From: Alphaproteobacteria bacterium UBA1303
GTDB taxonomy: Bacteria; Pseudomonadota; Alphaproteobacteria; Micropepsales; Micropepsaceae
DNA: 64,000 nucleotides
Direction: 5' to 3'
Assembly (NCBI GenBank): GCA_002307315.1
Contig: DBTZ01000068.1
Coordinates: 23,958 to 87,957 of the forward strand
Numbering within the stretch: the first letter of the stretch is position 1; each line of letters starts with the position of its first letter. The translations under genes and the position numbers were made by a program. The notes below the pieces were generated by a model that made no database searches, had not been told where the DNA came from, and was given only the letters and a program-made list of their open reading frames with translations. This document shows, one piece after another, positions 44,281 through 53,111 of this stretch.

Positions 44281-46904
44281 AATTGACTGAGCTCCAGGAT
44301 TGGCTACTCACGGAGGGGCTTGAGCCGGATTTAACCCTCCTTGGGCGCCTAGCCGTATTAAACGAGCTAGGCGGTATCAAGATTTCCGATGACCTAGTTG
44401 ATCAATTGAAGTCAATAAACTGGGAGCGCCTACTCCTTGGTGGCTGCGTGCTTGCTCGGTCTACCGAAAGGCGATTTGAGGAAGCGGCATTACGCATCGC
44501 CACGGGCGCGGTGTCTCTCTCAAAAGAAGACCTCGCTGCCGATGCCGGGGCAATCCTTTTCGAAAAACTTTCGAACAGAAGGGCTACTAAGCTAGCGGAA
44601 ACTAAAGCGATGATTAAACCGGGGCTATTGCAACGGCTAGGTATTGCAAACCGCATGGACGCGATGTTTCGCGAAGTAGACAACACGATTTTAATCGAAT
44701 CCTCTGGCGAGTTTATTGACGCTAATAAATTTCAGCAAGAATTTTGGTTAGCAAGTAACAAAAATAAGACGGCGTGGATTTCTGCCTCTGCTCCCACAGC
44801 ATCTGGAAAGACCTATGTCGTATTGCGCTGGTTGCTAGACCAACTTAAGGCTGGGGACGCAAAGGTTGCGGTCTATCTTGCTCCTACTCGTGCATTGGTC
44901 GCGGAGATCGAAGATAGCCTCAAGAAGTTATCTAAAAGATACGGACTCGATATTGAAGTAACGTCGTTACCTCTTCGAAGTCTTCAGACAGATGCCTTAA
45001 ACGCAAATAGAAAAATAATTTTTGTATTCACGCAAGAGCGATTGCACCTTTTCGCAAACGTGGCATCCGAGGAATTTCAGGTACAGCTATTAGTAGTTGA
45101 TGAGGCTCACAAGGTTGGTGACCGATTGAGAGGTGTCATCCTACAAGAAGCTCAGGAGCGCATCACTAGACATAATCCGGAGTGCAAAGTGGTTTTTCTT
45201 AGCCCCGCCACACAAAATCCGGCGTTATTATTGGAAGATGCACCGACAGGCATAGCGACGGTTCCTGTGGATTCCGATACGCCTACGGTTTTGCAGAACG
45301 TTATCTTTGCGTCGCAGGTTCCAAGAAAGCCGACGCAGTGGCGATTAGAATTGCGGCATGGTGATGCTACCGAGTTCCTGGGTGAGCTTATACTTCCTAA
45401 TAGACCAACTGGCTTTACAAAGCGGCTCGCATTCATCTCTGCTGCGATTTCACAAGCGGGTGGAACTCTGATCTACGCAAATGGTGCATCCGAGGCAGAA
45501 GAAATAGCATTTTTAGTCAGCCAACTAATTCCGAAGGTAGATAAGAAGGCCGTTGATCTGGAACTAAAGGCTCTTTCCCAACTTGCTAAGAAAGGTGTGC
45601 ACGAATCATATCAACTTGCTCCACTGGTCGAACAGGGCGTCGCGTTTCACTATGGAAATATGCCCACACTGATTAGGACGGAAATCGAGCGGCTATTTCG
45701 TGCCGGTAAGATAAAGTTCTTGGTTTGCACATCGACTCTGATCGAGGGCGTCAATCTCTCCTGCAGAACTATCGTGCTTCGTGGTCCGCGAAAAGGTCGT
45801 GGGAAGCCTATGAATGCTCACGACTTCTGGAACCTCGCTGGACGCGCGGGCAGATGGGGCGATGAATTTCAGGGAAATATTATCTGCATTGACCCGGCTA
45901 ACGTGGTTGCGTGGCCAACCGGCGTTCCGAAGAGGACGCGATATCCAATCCAGCGTGAAACAGATGACGTAATGAAGCGTACTGGTGAGCTATGTGAGTT
46001 TATAGAGCGACGACTATCTGCGGATAGTGCTGACCTCTTGAAAGGGCCTCAATATGAGCAGGTCATGGCTTACCTGCTTACTACATTTCTCCGCGATGGA
46101 TCGCTTACCAATGCGGCCTTTGCTAAGCGACGTGGTGTAGTGGAAGTTGCCGCACTTAACGCGTCTTTACAGACGATTTCAAAGAAGATTCGAATTCCCG
46201 CAGCACTTGCGTCGAGACACCCAGGTGTAAGCGCTGCGAGCATGCAGCTATTGCTTGATTATTTCACGAAGAGGGACAAACCAGTCGAAGAGCTGCTTCC
46301 CGCACCACCTGAAAGCGACGACGCCTACGCAAGGCTTATCAAGATTATGTATCGTGTGAACTCATACATGTTTCCGGCATTTTCGCCAGCCGGACTTGTG
46401 CCACTTCATGCGCTTGTCACTATTGAGTGGATGCGGGGGTTGTCGCTGGCCGCAATCATTTCTGCTCGCATTCGGTATCATAAAAAGCGCGAAGAATCTG
46501 TACCCCTACCGAGGCTTATCCGAGATACTATGGAGTTGGTCGAACAGACCGCGCGATTCCGTGCTCCAAAGTATATAGCAGCCTATATGGATGTGCTGTC
46601 GTTACACCTTGATGAGATCGGCCGGAAAGAATTGATTTCGGAGGAGATGGATTTCGGATTGATGCTGGAATTCGGCCTATCAACACGGACATTGATCTCT
46701 CTTATGGAGCTAGGGCTCTCGCGCATGAGCGCTGTTTCTCTATATGAATTGATAGCAAGTGACAGCCTGAGTCAGGCCGAATGCATTGACTGGGTCCGAG
46801 ATAATTTCGCTAACCTCGAAGGCCTGGATGTCCCCGTAACCATTCTGTCCGAAGTGAAGGAAAAATTACTTCGGGAACCCGACATGGGTGTTGGGGCATC
46901 TTGA
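44277..46904 (+). CDS. hamB: Hachiman defence helicase HamB
   Basis: An 875-residue SF2 helicase. Walker A is SAPTASGKT (171-179). The DEAH box is at 275-278 in LLVVDEAHKVGD. CTSTLIEGVNLS and NLAGRAGRWG (AGRAGR 521-526) are the later helicase motifs, and a long helical C-terminal region follows. With hamA it forms a complete two-gene Hachiman system, coupled by a four-base overlap. Its composition is AT-rich compared with the flanking transfer genes, so it is probably a separate acquisition placed between traA and traG. Confidence 0.92.
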   Translation: MKLTELQDWLLTEGLEPDLTLLGRLAVLNELGGIKISDDLVDQLKSINWERLLLGGCVLARSTERRFEEAALRIATGAVSLSKEDLAADAGAILFEKLSNRRATKLAETKAMIKPGLLQRLGIANRMDAMFREVDNTILIESSGEFIDANKFQQEFWLASNKNKTAWISASAPTASGKTYVVLRWLLDQLKAGDAKVAVYLAPTRALVAEIEDSLKKLSKRYGLDIEVTSLPLRSLQTDALNANRKIIFVFTQERLHLFANVASEEFQVQLLVVDEAHKVGDRLRGVILQEAQERITRHNPECKVVFLSPATQNPALLLEDAPTGIATVPVDSDTPTVLQNVIFASQVPRKPTQWRLELRHGDATEFLGELILPNRPTGFTKRLAFISAAISQAGGTLIYANGASEAEEIAFLVSQLIPKVDKKAVDLELKALSQLAKKGVHESYQLAPLVEQGVAFHYGNMPTLIRTEIERLFRAGKIKFLVCTSTLIEGVNLSCRTIVLRGPRKGRGKPMNAHDFWNLAGRAGRWGDEFQGNIICIDPANVVAWPTGVPKRTRYPIQRETDDVMKRTGELCEFIERRLSADSADLLKGPQYEQVMAYLLTTFLRDGSLTNAAFAKRRGVVEVAALNASLQTISKKIRIPAALASRHPGVSAASMQLLLDYFTKRDKPVEELLPAPPESDDAYARLIKIMYRVNSYMFPAFSPAGLVPLHALVTIEWMRGLSLAAIISARIRYHKKREESVPLPRLIRDTMELVEQTARFRAPKYIAAYMDVLSLHLDEIGRKELISEEMDFGLMLEFGLSTRTLISLMELGLSRMSAVSLYELIASDSLSQAECIDWVRDNFANLEGLDVPVTILSEVKEKLLREPDMGVGAS

Positions 46905-46979
46905 CGACCAACGAGCGCCCCTCCTTGCTTAAGTCTGTTGAGTCAGGGGCGACGAATGAAAAGGATACTGGCTATGCTC

Positions 46980-48899
46980 CTATCTCCGCCCAATTTTTGG
47001 TGGTGTTGGGTTGGTGCTGTGTAGATTGATCCCAAGCAATTTCGTGTCGCCGTGTTCGAACCACCGAACTTTGCGACTTGGTATGGGATCGAGGTTCTCG
47101 ACGAACACGATCTGCTGGTTGCCTTTGAGTACCATCAGCTCGTCAGGATAAGCCAATTGGCGCTGCGCTTCGTTCGTCCCGTTCGACTCTGTCTGGCTTG
47201 AGCTTTCCGTATTGGATTGGGATGAACTGCCGCCGCCGGGACCACTGGTGAAGCTGGTAGCGTAACTGACGGCTTTGCCGACGGCCCAGGAGAAGTTGTG
47301 TATCTCGACCGTGGTGACGCCGCAAAGGGACGAGAAATATTCCGCCGTCATCTTGTCCCGGCTCCCGAAATACTGGATGACGCCAGAATTGCTGATGAAG
47401 GTCTGCCAGCCGTCGGTTCCATAGACTTTCGCAAGCTGCGAAAGGTCTTGAACGATGCCCCAGAGCTGCATCCCAAAGCCTGCCATAAGGCCAAAGGCCT
47501 GTTCGAGGGCCGGAAGACGGCCAAGAGTCGGCATCTCGTCGAGAAGGAAGAGGATCGGCTTTTCCGGTTTCTGTTCGACGTTACGGGCATTCACGGTGAT
47601 CGCTTGCTGAATAAGAAGGCGCAGCCAGCGGTCGAAAGTCTTAAGACGGTCGGCAGGCAGGATCAGATAGATGCTCGTCGGCTTGGTCTTCAAATCCTCG
47701 AAGGCAAAGTCGGAGCGGGACAGGCTTTGCCGGATACGGCCGCTGTCCAGAAAATGCGTATGAGACTGCGCCGTTGCCAGGACGGAACTGAAGAGCTTTG
47801 TGTCTTTGCTCGCTTGCCGCGCCGCCGTCGAACGGACAATCGGGTGCGGGTGATTAAACATCTTGGTCAGCACTTCTTTGAACCCGTCATCGTCCAGGGT
47901 CAGAAGATCACGCACGCGGCCTAGAGTCCGGTGTTCGGCTTCTTCTTCGGCTGTCCCGACATAGAGAATAATGCCCATCAAGAGGGCCTTGGCTTCTTCG
48001 TCCCAGAACCGGGCCTCGTCCTTGGCCTCGGATAGAACCAGGGCATCCGCTAGCAGAAAGGCGTTTTCGGCAGCATCGGGGTCTTCTGCCTTAATCCAAT
48101 TGAGCGGATTGAACGAGGCTGCTTTCATGCCGAGCTTGTCGGCGGCAATGTTCCAGGGATCGAGGAGAAGGACGTTCTGCTTGAGACCAGGGATATTCTC
48201 GGTGACCGAGCCTTCACCGCGCCGTTTGGCGGTGATGAGGGCGTTCTCACCCTTCGGATCGATCACGAACACCGAGCCTGTATAGGTCAGAAGGTTCGGG
48301 ATGATCGAAGAGACGCCTTTGCCGCTTCGCGTCGGCGCAACGGTCAGAAGGTGCCGCTCACCCCTATATTGCAGGGGATGGCTTTGGCCGTAGGAAGAGA
48401 ACTCACCCAGGAGAAAGCCATCGTTGCCGATGACCCCATGCTCCCGGAGATAGGGTAGCGTCGCCCATTTGGCGGAGCCGAGGCTCGTCGGGCGCGAAGC
48501 GGAGTCGTTCTCCTCTTCGTCTCTGGCGCCGATGCGCAGACCGAGCATCAAGGCAACGAAGAAAAGCACTATAGCTACGATATAGCTCAATCCGTCCGCC
48601 GCGACGGTTTTACCGAACAGAGCATAAAGAACGGCAATGCCCACGAGCCCCAATGCGGCATAACGCCGAAAGGCTCTTAATGCCGGGCAGAAGGCAGCGC
48701 CAATCAGAAAGCCGAACAGGGCCGCCACCAGCATGATGATGAAGCGCGTGGCAAACAGTTCGCCCGAGGATGGTTGGCTATAATAGGGAGAGCCATCAAA
48801 TTGCGCCCAGGCCTCCGGCATTGAGGCGGCGACAATAAAGACAAAGCAAACGGCAAGGATCGCCAAGCGGGCGACCCGCGAATGCAACGCACTGTTCAT
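46980..48899 (-). CDS. traG: VirD4/TraG-type coupling protein, copy 2
   Basis: A 639-residue coupling ATPase. The N-terminal region has several membrane segments (LAILAVCFVFIVAASM; FIIMLVAALFGFLIGAAF; YIVAIVLFFVALMLGL). Walker A is APTRSGKG (188-195), Walker B is in ILFLLDEMPTLGRL, and IVQDLSQLAKVYG is another family block. A Ser/Gly/Asn-rich insert (GPGGGSSSQSNTESSSQTES) lies near the C-terminus. It is only distantly like copy 1 at 30825. Directly upstream is a small protein with the FVKD motif also found in TraA. Confidence 0.93.
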   Translation of the reverse strand: MNSALHSRVARLAILAVCFVFIVAASMPEAWAQFDGSPYYSQPSSGELFATRFIIMLVAALFGFLIGAAFCPALRAFRRYAALGLVGIAVLYALFGKTVAADGLSYIVAIVLFFVALMLGLRIGARDEEENDSASRPTSLGSAKWATLPYLREHGVIGNDGFLLGEFSSYGQSHPLQYRGERHLLTVAPTRSGKGVSSIIPNLLTYTGSVFVIDPKGENALITAKRRGEGSVTENIPGLKQNVLLLDPWNIAADKLGMKAASFNPLNWIKAEDPDAAENAFLLADALVLSEAKDEARFWDEEAKALLMGIILYVGTAEEEAEHRTLGRVRDLLTLDDDGFKEVLTKMFNHPHPIVRSTAARQASKDTKLFSSVLATAQSHTHFLDSGRIRQSLSRSDFAFEDLKTKPTSIYLILPADRLKTFDRWLRLLIQQAITVNARNVEQKPEKPILFLLDEMPTLGRLPALEQAFGLMAGFGMQLWGIVQDLSQLAKVYGTDGWQTFISNSGVIQYFGSRDKMTAEYFSSLCGVTTVEIHNFSWAVGKAVSYATSFTSGPGGGSSSQSNTESSSQTESNGTNEAQRQLAYPDELMVLKGNQQIVFVENLDPIPSRKVRWFEHGDTKLLGINLHSTNPTPPKIGRR

Positions 48900-48951
48900 T
48901 TCGATACCCCCGCAACATCAATAACGACGGCATCGAACGAACGGGGAGCCG

Positions 48952-49365
48952 TCACCCCCGGCTTAAGTCGGGATTCCGGTCCTTCACGAAAAGCAGTCTT
49001 CTATTGGGTTCTTGCGGCTGAGGCTCAGCCTCCTCACGCTCAGGCTTCGAGCCGGATTCTTGTTTTTGTTTTTCGGTTTCGCGCTTGTAGCTCAGTTCGC
49101 CGTCTTTCACGAAAACCAACGGATGCGGACTGCCTTGCTCACCGGATCTGTCGCCATCACCTTGTGTTTCGCGATCTTCGCTTTCTTCCTCGCGTGTCCC
49201 CGCCTGCCGTTCTTGCAGCATCTTTGAATTCCGCCTGAACATCGCATTCGCGGCGCTCTGCTGGGCAACCAGGCCTTGGTTTTCGGGCCAAATCTGGGAT
49301 GGGCGATCCTTGCTCTTGGCTGGATCGTCTTTGGTGGGCCCGTTGTCGTTCGGATCGGCAGCCAT
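48952..49365 (-). CDS. Small charged protein with two FVKD motifs, next to traG
   Basis: A 137-residue, strongly charged and probably disordered protein. The ATG at 49365 follows AGGCGGG; a GTG at 49404 is an alternative. It has the motif FVKD twice (LVFVKDGELSYK and LLFVKDRNPDL) within a Glu/Gln/Lys-rich tail. The relaxase C-terminus has the same motif twice. It lies 52 bp upstream of traG copy 2 on the same strand. I infer an accessory protein for coupling or secretion; no family is recognised. Confidence 0.6.
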   Translation of the reverse strand: MAADPNDNGPTKDDPAKSKDRPSQIWPENQGLVAQQSAANAMFRRNSKMLQERQAGTREEESEDRETQGDGDRSGEQGSPHPLVFVKDGELSYKRETEKQKQESGSKPEREEAEPQPQEPNRRLLFVKDRNPDLSRG

Positions 49366-49463
49366 GCCGATATTCCCGCCTGATTTGCGCAGAAAATCGT
49401 ACACGCGTTTTGCGTGATGATAAGAGGGTAGATGCGCGATTTACTGCCGCAAGCGGGCTGGCT

Positions 49464-49952
49464 TCAGGAATGAAGCGTGGGCGCTTGGCTAGTGGTTTGT
49501 GTGGATCGGCGATGCGGCGCATTTCCGACGCGGTTGTTCGGAGCTATTCGCGTCACGTCTGTTTGTGCGGCTGTTGGCTTCGGCGGAGTTTGTACGGAAG
49601 CGGACAGATTGATTTTCTCGTTCGCCGTCGCCGCAAGGCGCTCCAAGGCCGCGATGGAAAGAGCCTTGAAGGTGATGTTCTCGAATGCGCCATCGAGACT
49701 ATCAAGCATATCGGTGGAGCAATCCCAGGCGCGCATTCCCGATTCGGCGAGGGAATGCAGCATTCTCAAGCCTCGGGGGGATTTGACGAGGCGATGGAAA
49801 AGCGGAACCCACAAAGACCGTCTCGGCGTTTTTGGTCTGCCCGCCGGGCTTAGGTGTCCTTGCCGCATCGATAGGCCATCTGCCGCATATAAAAGAATCG
49901 TTTCGGCAGGTGGCGGTAGAGCGACAACCCTATGTGACGCCCCATTCCTCAT
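49464..49952 (-). CDS. Hypothetical protein (up to 162 aa)
   Basis: The middle part (MLDSLDGAFENITFKALSIA, then ALERLAATANEKINLS) looks like a genuine helical protein. The ends are Pro/Arg/Ser-rich and less convincing, so the true start may lie inside the frame (for example the Met in LRMLHSLAESG). Overlapping plus-strand frames at 49299 and 49477 look like shadows. No family is recognised. Confidence 0.35.
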   Translation of the reverse strand: MRNGASHRVVALPPPAETILLYAADGLSMRQGHLSPAGRPKTPRRSLWVPLFHRLVKSPRGLRMLHSLAESGMRAWDCSTDMLDSLDGAFENITFKALSIAALERLAATANEKINLSASVQTPPKPTAAQTDVTRIAPNNRVGNAPHRRSTQTTSQAPTLHS

Positions 49953-50659
49953 GAGATGTAGGATAACAATTCGATGTTAAAGATATGCAGATCGACGGTG
50001 CATCTGTGTATGTTTTCGCAAATAAATCAGCATTTTGCGGTGCACAGACCGGAGCGGCAGGACTTAAATGGAAGAAATTCGCAAAATTGGCCGCTTACAA
50101 TGAAAAAGTTCGCGTCTCGCGGCGCTATGTCGGGCTTAAGTTGAGAAAAATGACCTTCGGCAGCCCTTATCGGCTGAAAAATTACCTTGGAGCCGCCTTA
50201 AGTCCGCAAAAATCGCCTTCGAGGCATGTCAGCGGCACTATCTTTCAGGCATTTCCCGTCAGTTACATTTCCTAGGTGCTTACGAAGTATCACCCAGAAA
50301 TTGTAACGGTGCCTCTGACTGTGTTTTCTCATCGCGGCGGGGCATCACATCAACAAGTACGCGCTCTTCATCGAGTCAGCGCACTTCAAAGAAGGCCTCT
50401 TGCCCGAAGCCTAGTGCAATCGATCAAGAAAGCGCCACTTTATGATCGATAGAAAAGTCATCTATCGATCATGGCGAGGAGGGTGTCTGTTTATCACTGT
50501 AACTCATTGATGTTGTTTTGATAATTTCATTTATGATGTCTTGAGACAACACAATATGGCTTTATGATGCCTTGAGACAACATTTGTTGATGTTTTCTGT
50601 ATTCTGTGATATGTTGTCTCAAGGCATCAATAAGTCACTTAAAGAATGCGTGAGGCAAC
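49953..50659. promoter_or_regulatory. AT-rich regulatory region upstream of hipBA copy 1
   Basis: About 700 bp without a convincing gene. A perfect 11-bp inverted repeat, ATGATCGATAG (50442-50452)/CTATCGATCAT (50462-50472), precedes three operator-like sites: TGTCTTGAGACA (50537-50548), TGCCTTGAGACA (50568-50579) and, inverted, TGTCTCAAGGCA (50615-50626). The first two are 31 bp apart. The last lies 34 bp before the hipB start, so the HipB-HipA complex probably represses its own promoter here. Confidence 0.65.
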
Positions 50660-50995
50660 ATGGCGGCCAGGAATGCACTATTGAAGGCGGTTCCCTATCA
50701 GGTTGAACACTCCCTGAAGAAGCTTGGAGCGGACCTGAAAACGGCCCGCCTCCGCCGTAATCTGACTCTTGAAGAAGTGGCGCAAAAGATCGGAGCAGGT
50801 CGCTTCGTGGTGGCTGATGCGGAGAAGGGCAAACCCTCAACCGGCATTGCCATCTATGCGGCGATGCTTTGGGTCTATGGAATGATTGATCGGTTCGGCG
50901 AGATTGCCGATCCGTCTACTGATGCGGAGGGAACAACACTTTCGCTCACACGCGGACGGGCACGCCGTCCGGGGAAGCTCGACAATGATTTCTAA
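50660..50995 (+). CDS. hipB: HipB-like antitoxin (XRE helix-turn-helix), copy 1
   Basis: A 111-residue DNA-binding protein. The helix-turn-helix is at about residues 20-70 (LKTARLRRNLTLEEVAQKIG). A C-terminal tail (GRARRPGKLDNDF) may reach the HipA partner. It overlaps the hipA start by 11 bp and lies just downstream of three matching operator sites, which supports autoregulation. The start ATG at 50660 is the first in frame. Confidence 0.82.
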   Translation: MAARNALLKAVPYQVEHSLKKLGADLKTARLRRNLTLEEVAQKIGAGRFVVADAEKGKPSTGIAIYAAMLWVYGMIDRFGEIADPSTDAEGTTLSLTRGRARRPGKLDNDF

Positions 50996-52262
50996 GCCGT
51001 CGCCCACGGAGTGTTTCGTCTACATCACGTTGCCCGGCGCAATCGCGCCGGTCACCGCGGCGCGCTTTGAGCTCAACACCAATCGCAGTGGCGTATCTAT
51101 TGGAAGGTTGGTTTATGGCCGGTCCTACCTGGAAAGGCCCGACGCAGTCCCCCTCGATCCAATCGAACTTCCAATCGCCTCCCGCACCTACGAAACCACT
51201 GCGTTGAACGGCATCTTCGGCGCGCTACGTGATGCAGGGCCGGACTATTGGGGACGGCTTGTGATTGAGCGCCACGTCGGCCAGGCTCCGCTTGGAGAAC
51301 TCGATTATCTTCTGCATTCGCCGGACGACCGGGCAGGTGCCTTGGGCTTCGGGTTCAACCAGAAACCGCCAGCGCCGATGCGGGAATTCAACCGGACGCT
51401 CGACCTTGCCAAGTTGCAGGCGATAGCTGACGCCATCGTCAAGGATGAAGAACTGCCTCCCGAAGCCGACAAGGCACAAGCGCAGGAGCTTCTCCTGGTC
51501 GGCACGTCAATGGGTGGCGCGCGTCCGAAGGCTGTCGTCGAGGATGATGACGGGCTTTGGATTGCGAAGTTTAATCGCATCGATGACAAGGGAAACTATG
51601 CGCGCATCGAGCACACAATGCTCGTTCTCGCGCGCGCATGCGGCCTAACGACCGCCGAGAGCAGGATCACCACGATTGGCGGGCGTGACACGCTTCTCGT
51701 CAAACGCTTCGACCGTGAAAAGGTCGCAAACGGTTACGTGCGTGCCCGGATGTTGAGCGGTTTGACACTGTTGCGAGCAGAGGACTCGCATCGTTCGCGT
51801 GATAAGTGGTCCTACATCCTTTTAGCAGAGGAACTACGCCGCATCAGCGCCCAGCCGAAGAAAGATGCGACAGAGCTATTCCGGCGCATGTGCTTCAATG
51901 CGCTGATCTCGAATACCGATGATCATCCTCGTAATCATGCCGTCATTGCCAAAGACCAGGATTGGACGCTTTCACCCGCTTACGACCTCACGCCTATGGC
52001 CCACATCAGCCTGGAGCATAGAGATTTGGCGCTCGTCTGTGGCGATGCAGGGCGGTATGCCAACGCTGAGAACTTGCTTTCGCAGGCGGCGCGTTTCCTG
52101 CTTTCCGACAACGAAGCGAAAGACATCGTCGCCGCCATGAGGGAACGTGTCAAAACCACCTGGTACGAGGTGGCGCGGGGACAGGGCGTCTCGGAAAAGG
52201 ACTGCGAGCGTATCGCCGGGGCTTTCGCCTATCCGGGATTTGATCTGGAAAAAGCTGGATAG
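50985..52262 (+). CDS. hipA: HipA-like serine/threonine kinase toxin, copy 1
   Basis: A 425-residue kinase. The ATG at 50985 overlaps hipB; the longer frame to 50886 reads through hipB sequence. The Gly-rich phosphate loop is GTSMGGARPKA. The catalytic Asp is in ISNTDDHPRNH, and the metal-binding Asp is in PAYDLTP. The N-terminal domain (GVSIGRLVYGRSYLERPDAV) matches HipA subdomain 1. HipA kinases phosphorylate translation factors such as aminoacyl-tRNA synthetases and induce dormancy. Confidence 0.9.
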   Translation: MISKPSPTECFVYITLPGAIAPVTAARFELNTNRSGVSIGRLVYGRSYLERPDAVPLDPIELPIASRTYETTALNGIFGALRDAGPDYWGRLVIERHVGQAPLGELDYLLHSPDDRAGALGFGFNQKPPAPMREFNRTLDLAKLQAIADAIVKDEELPPEADKAQAQELLLVGTSMGGARPKAVVEDDDGLWIAKFNRIDDKGNYARIEHTMLVLARACGLTTAESRITTIGGRDTLLVKRFDREKVANGYVRARMLSGLTLLRAEDSHRSRDKWSYILLAEELRRISAQPKKDATELFRRMCFNALISNTDDHPRNHAVIAKDQDWTLSPAYDLTPMAHISLEHRDLALVCGDAGRYANAENLLSQAARFLLSDNEAKDIVAAMRERVKTTWYEVARGQGVSEKDCERIAGAFAYPGFDLEKAG

Positions 52263-52445
52263 CCCTTACCAACGAGATGAACAACTGCCAAAGGTTGCGG
52301 CCTCCGTGTGGGCTTCAGCACACATAAAAAGCTACGGTCGAAAAACTTATAAACTCGACGCTTTCTATCATCCTGAACACTCGGCAGCGTGCCGCAAAAT
52401 AGGATAACACCCCTGCCACCAGGAATATCAATTGTTCAATTTTAT

Positions 52446-53111
52446 CTAGACCAATCGAAGCTGATCCGAACCGTTCGCTTTCTGCGATGTCACATTCCAA
52501 ATCCAGGAGTCAAATTCCCGCCTCGGAATATCGAGTAGATCGGCGGCGTAAGAAATAATCAGTTTGAGTTGATCATAGTCGCCCGTATCGACACCGGCAT
52601 CTCTTGCAAAGACTCTGAGATGCCTATCAATCGCTATACAATCCATCCCCATTAAGCAGCATAAATAATCAACGGTTTTAGGGCCGATGCCGGAAACAGA
52701 GAGAAGACTGTCTCGATAGTCATCCGTATGGAGCCAGCGGAAGAGATCATGTGTATTCAGAATCTCGGATCGTTCAAGAAGATAGACGAGGCGTATAAAC
52801 CTTCCAACCTTCTCTTCATGGTTCCAAAGCAAAAAATGTTCAACCGCACCCTCCTTCACAAAGAGGAGGATTCCATCAAGTGTTGCGGCTTCAGGAAATA
52901 GCGACAGTATGCGTTCGATGCGGGTCTTTACAACAGAGCGATAGTTCATACCCGCCTGCAGTATGGAATCCGCCAGGACAGCTCCGAGGTGATCGGGAAC
53001 GGATCGGGCTACCGGAGTTATAGTTGAGGCGCCACGACCATAGGCGTAGTCAGCGACGCGTCGTGCCATTTCGAGATGGCAAAGCGTCTGCGATCTTAGG
53101 TCGTCAAGCAT
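52446..53111 (-). CDS. HhH-GPD (endonuclease III-like) DNA glycosylase of the QueC-like operon
   Basis: A 221-residue protein. The helix-hairpin-helix VSGIGPKTVDYL carries a Lys (Lys145) in the place of the Nth lyase lysine. IAIDRHLRVFARDAGV carries an Asp (Asp162) in the place of the catalytic Asp. No C-terminal iron-sulfur cysteines are present. Its start shares one base with the stop of the QueC-like gene (TGATG), so it is translationally coupled. Type IV CBASS also pairs an OGG-like HhH protein with QueC. I infer base removal or recognition of a modified nucleobase. Confidence 0.8.
   Translation of the reverse strand: MLDDLRSQTLCHLEMARRVADYAYGRGASTITPVARSVPDHLGAVLADSILQAGMNYRSVVKTRIERILSLFPEAATLDGILLFVKEGAVEHFLLWNHEEKVGRFIRLVYLLERSEILNTHDLFRWLHTDDYRDSLLSVSGIGPKTVDYLCCLMGMDCIAIDRHLRVFARDAGVDTGDYDQLKLIISYAADLLDIPRREFDSWIWNVTSQKANGSDQLRLV

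Noticed and set aside
49299..49980. Two plus-strand frames opposite the hypothetical gene at 49464-49952
   Set aside because: Composition rich in Arg/Cys/Ser typical of shadow frames; the minus-strand frame is more protein-like.
49985..50275. Plus-strand frame of 96 codons
   Set aside because: No ribosome-binding site and low-complexity basic sequence in an AT-rich regulatory region.
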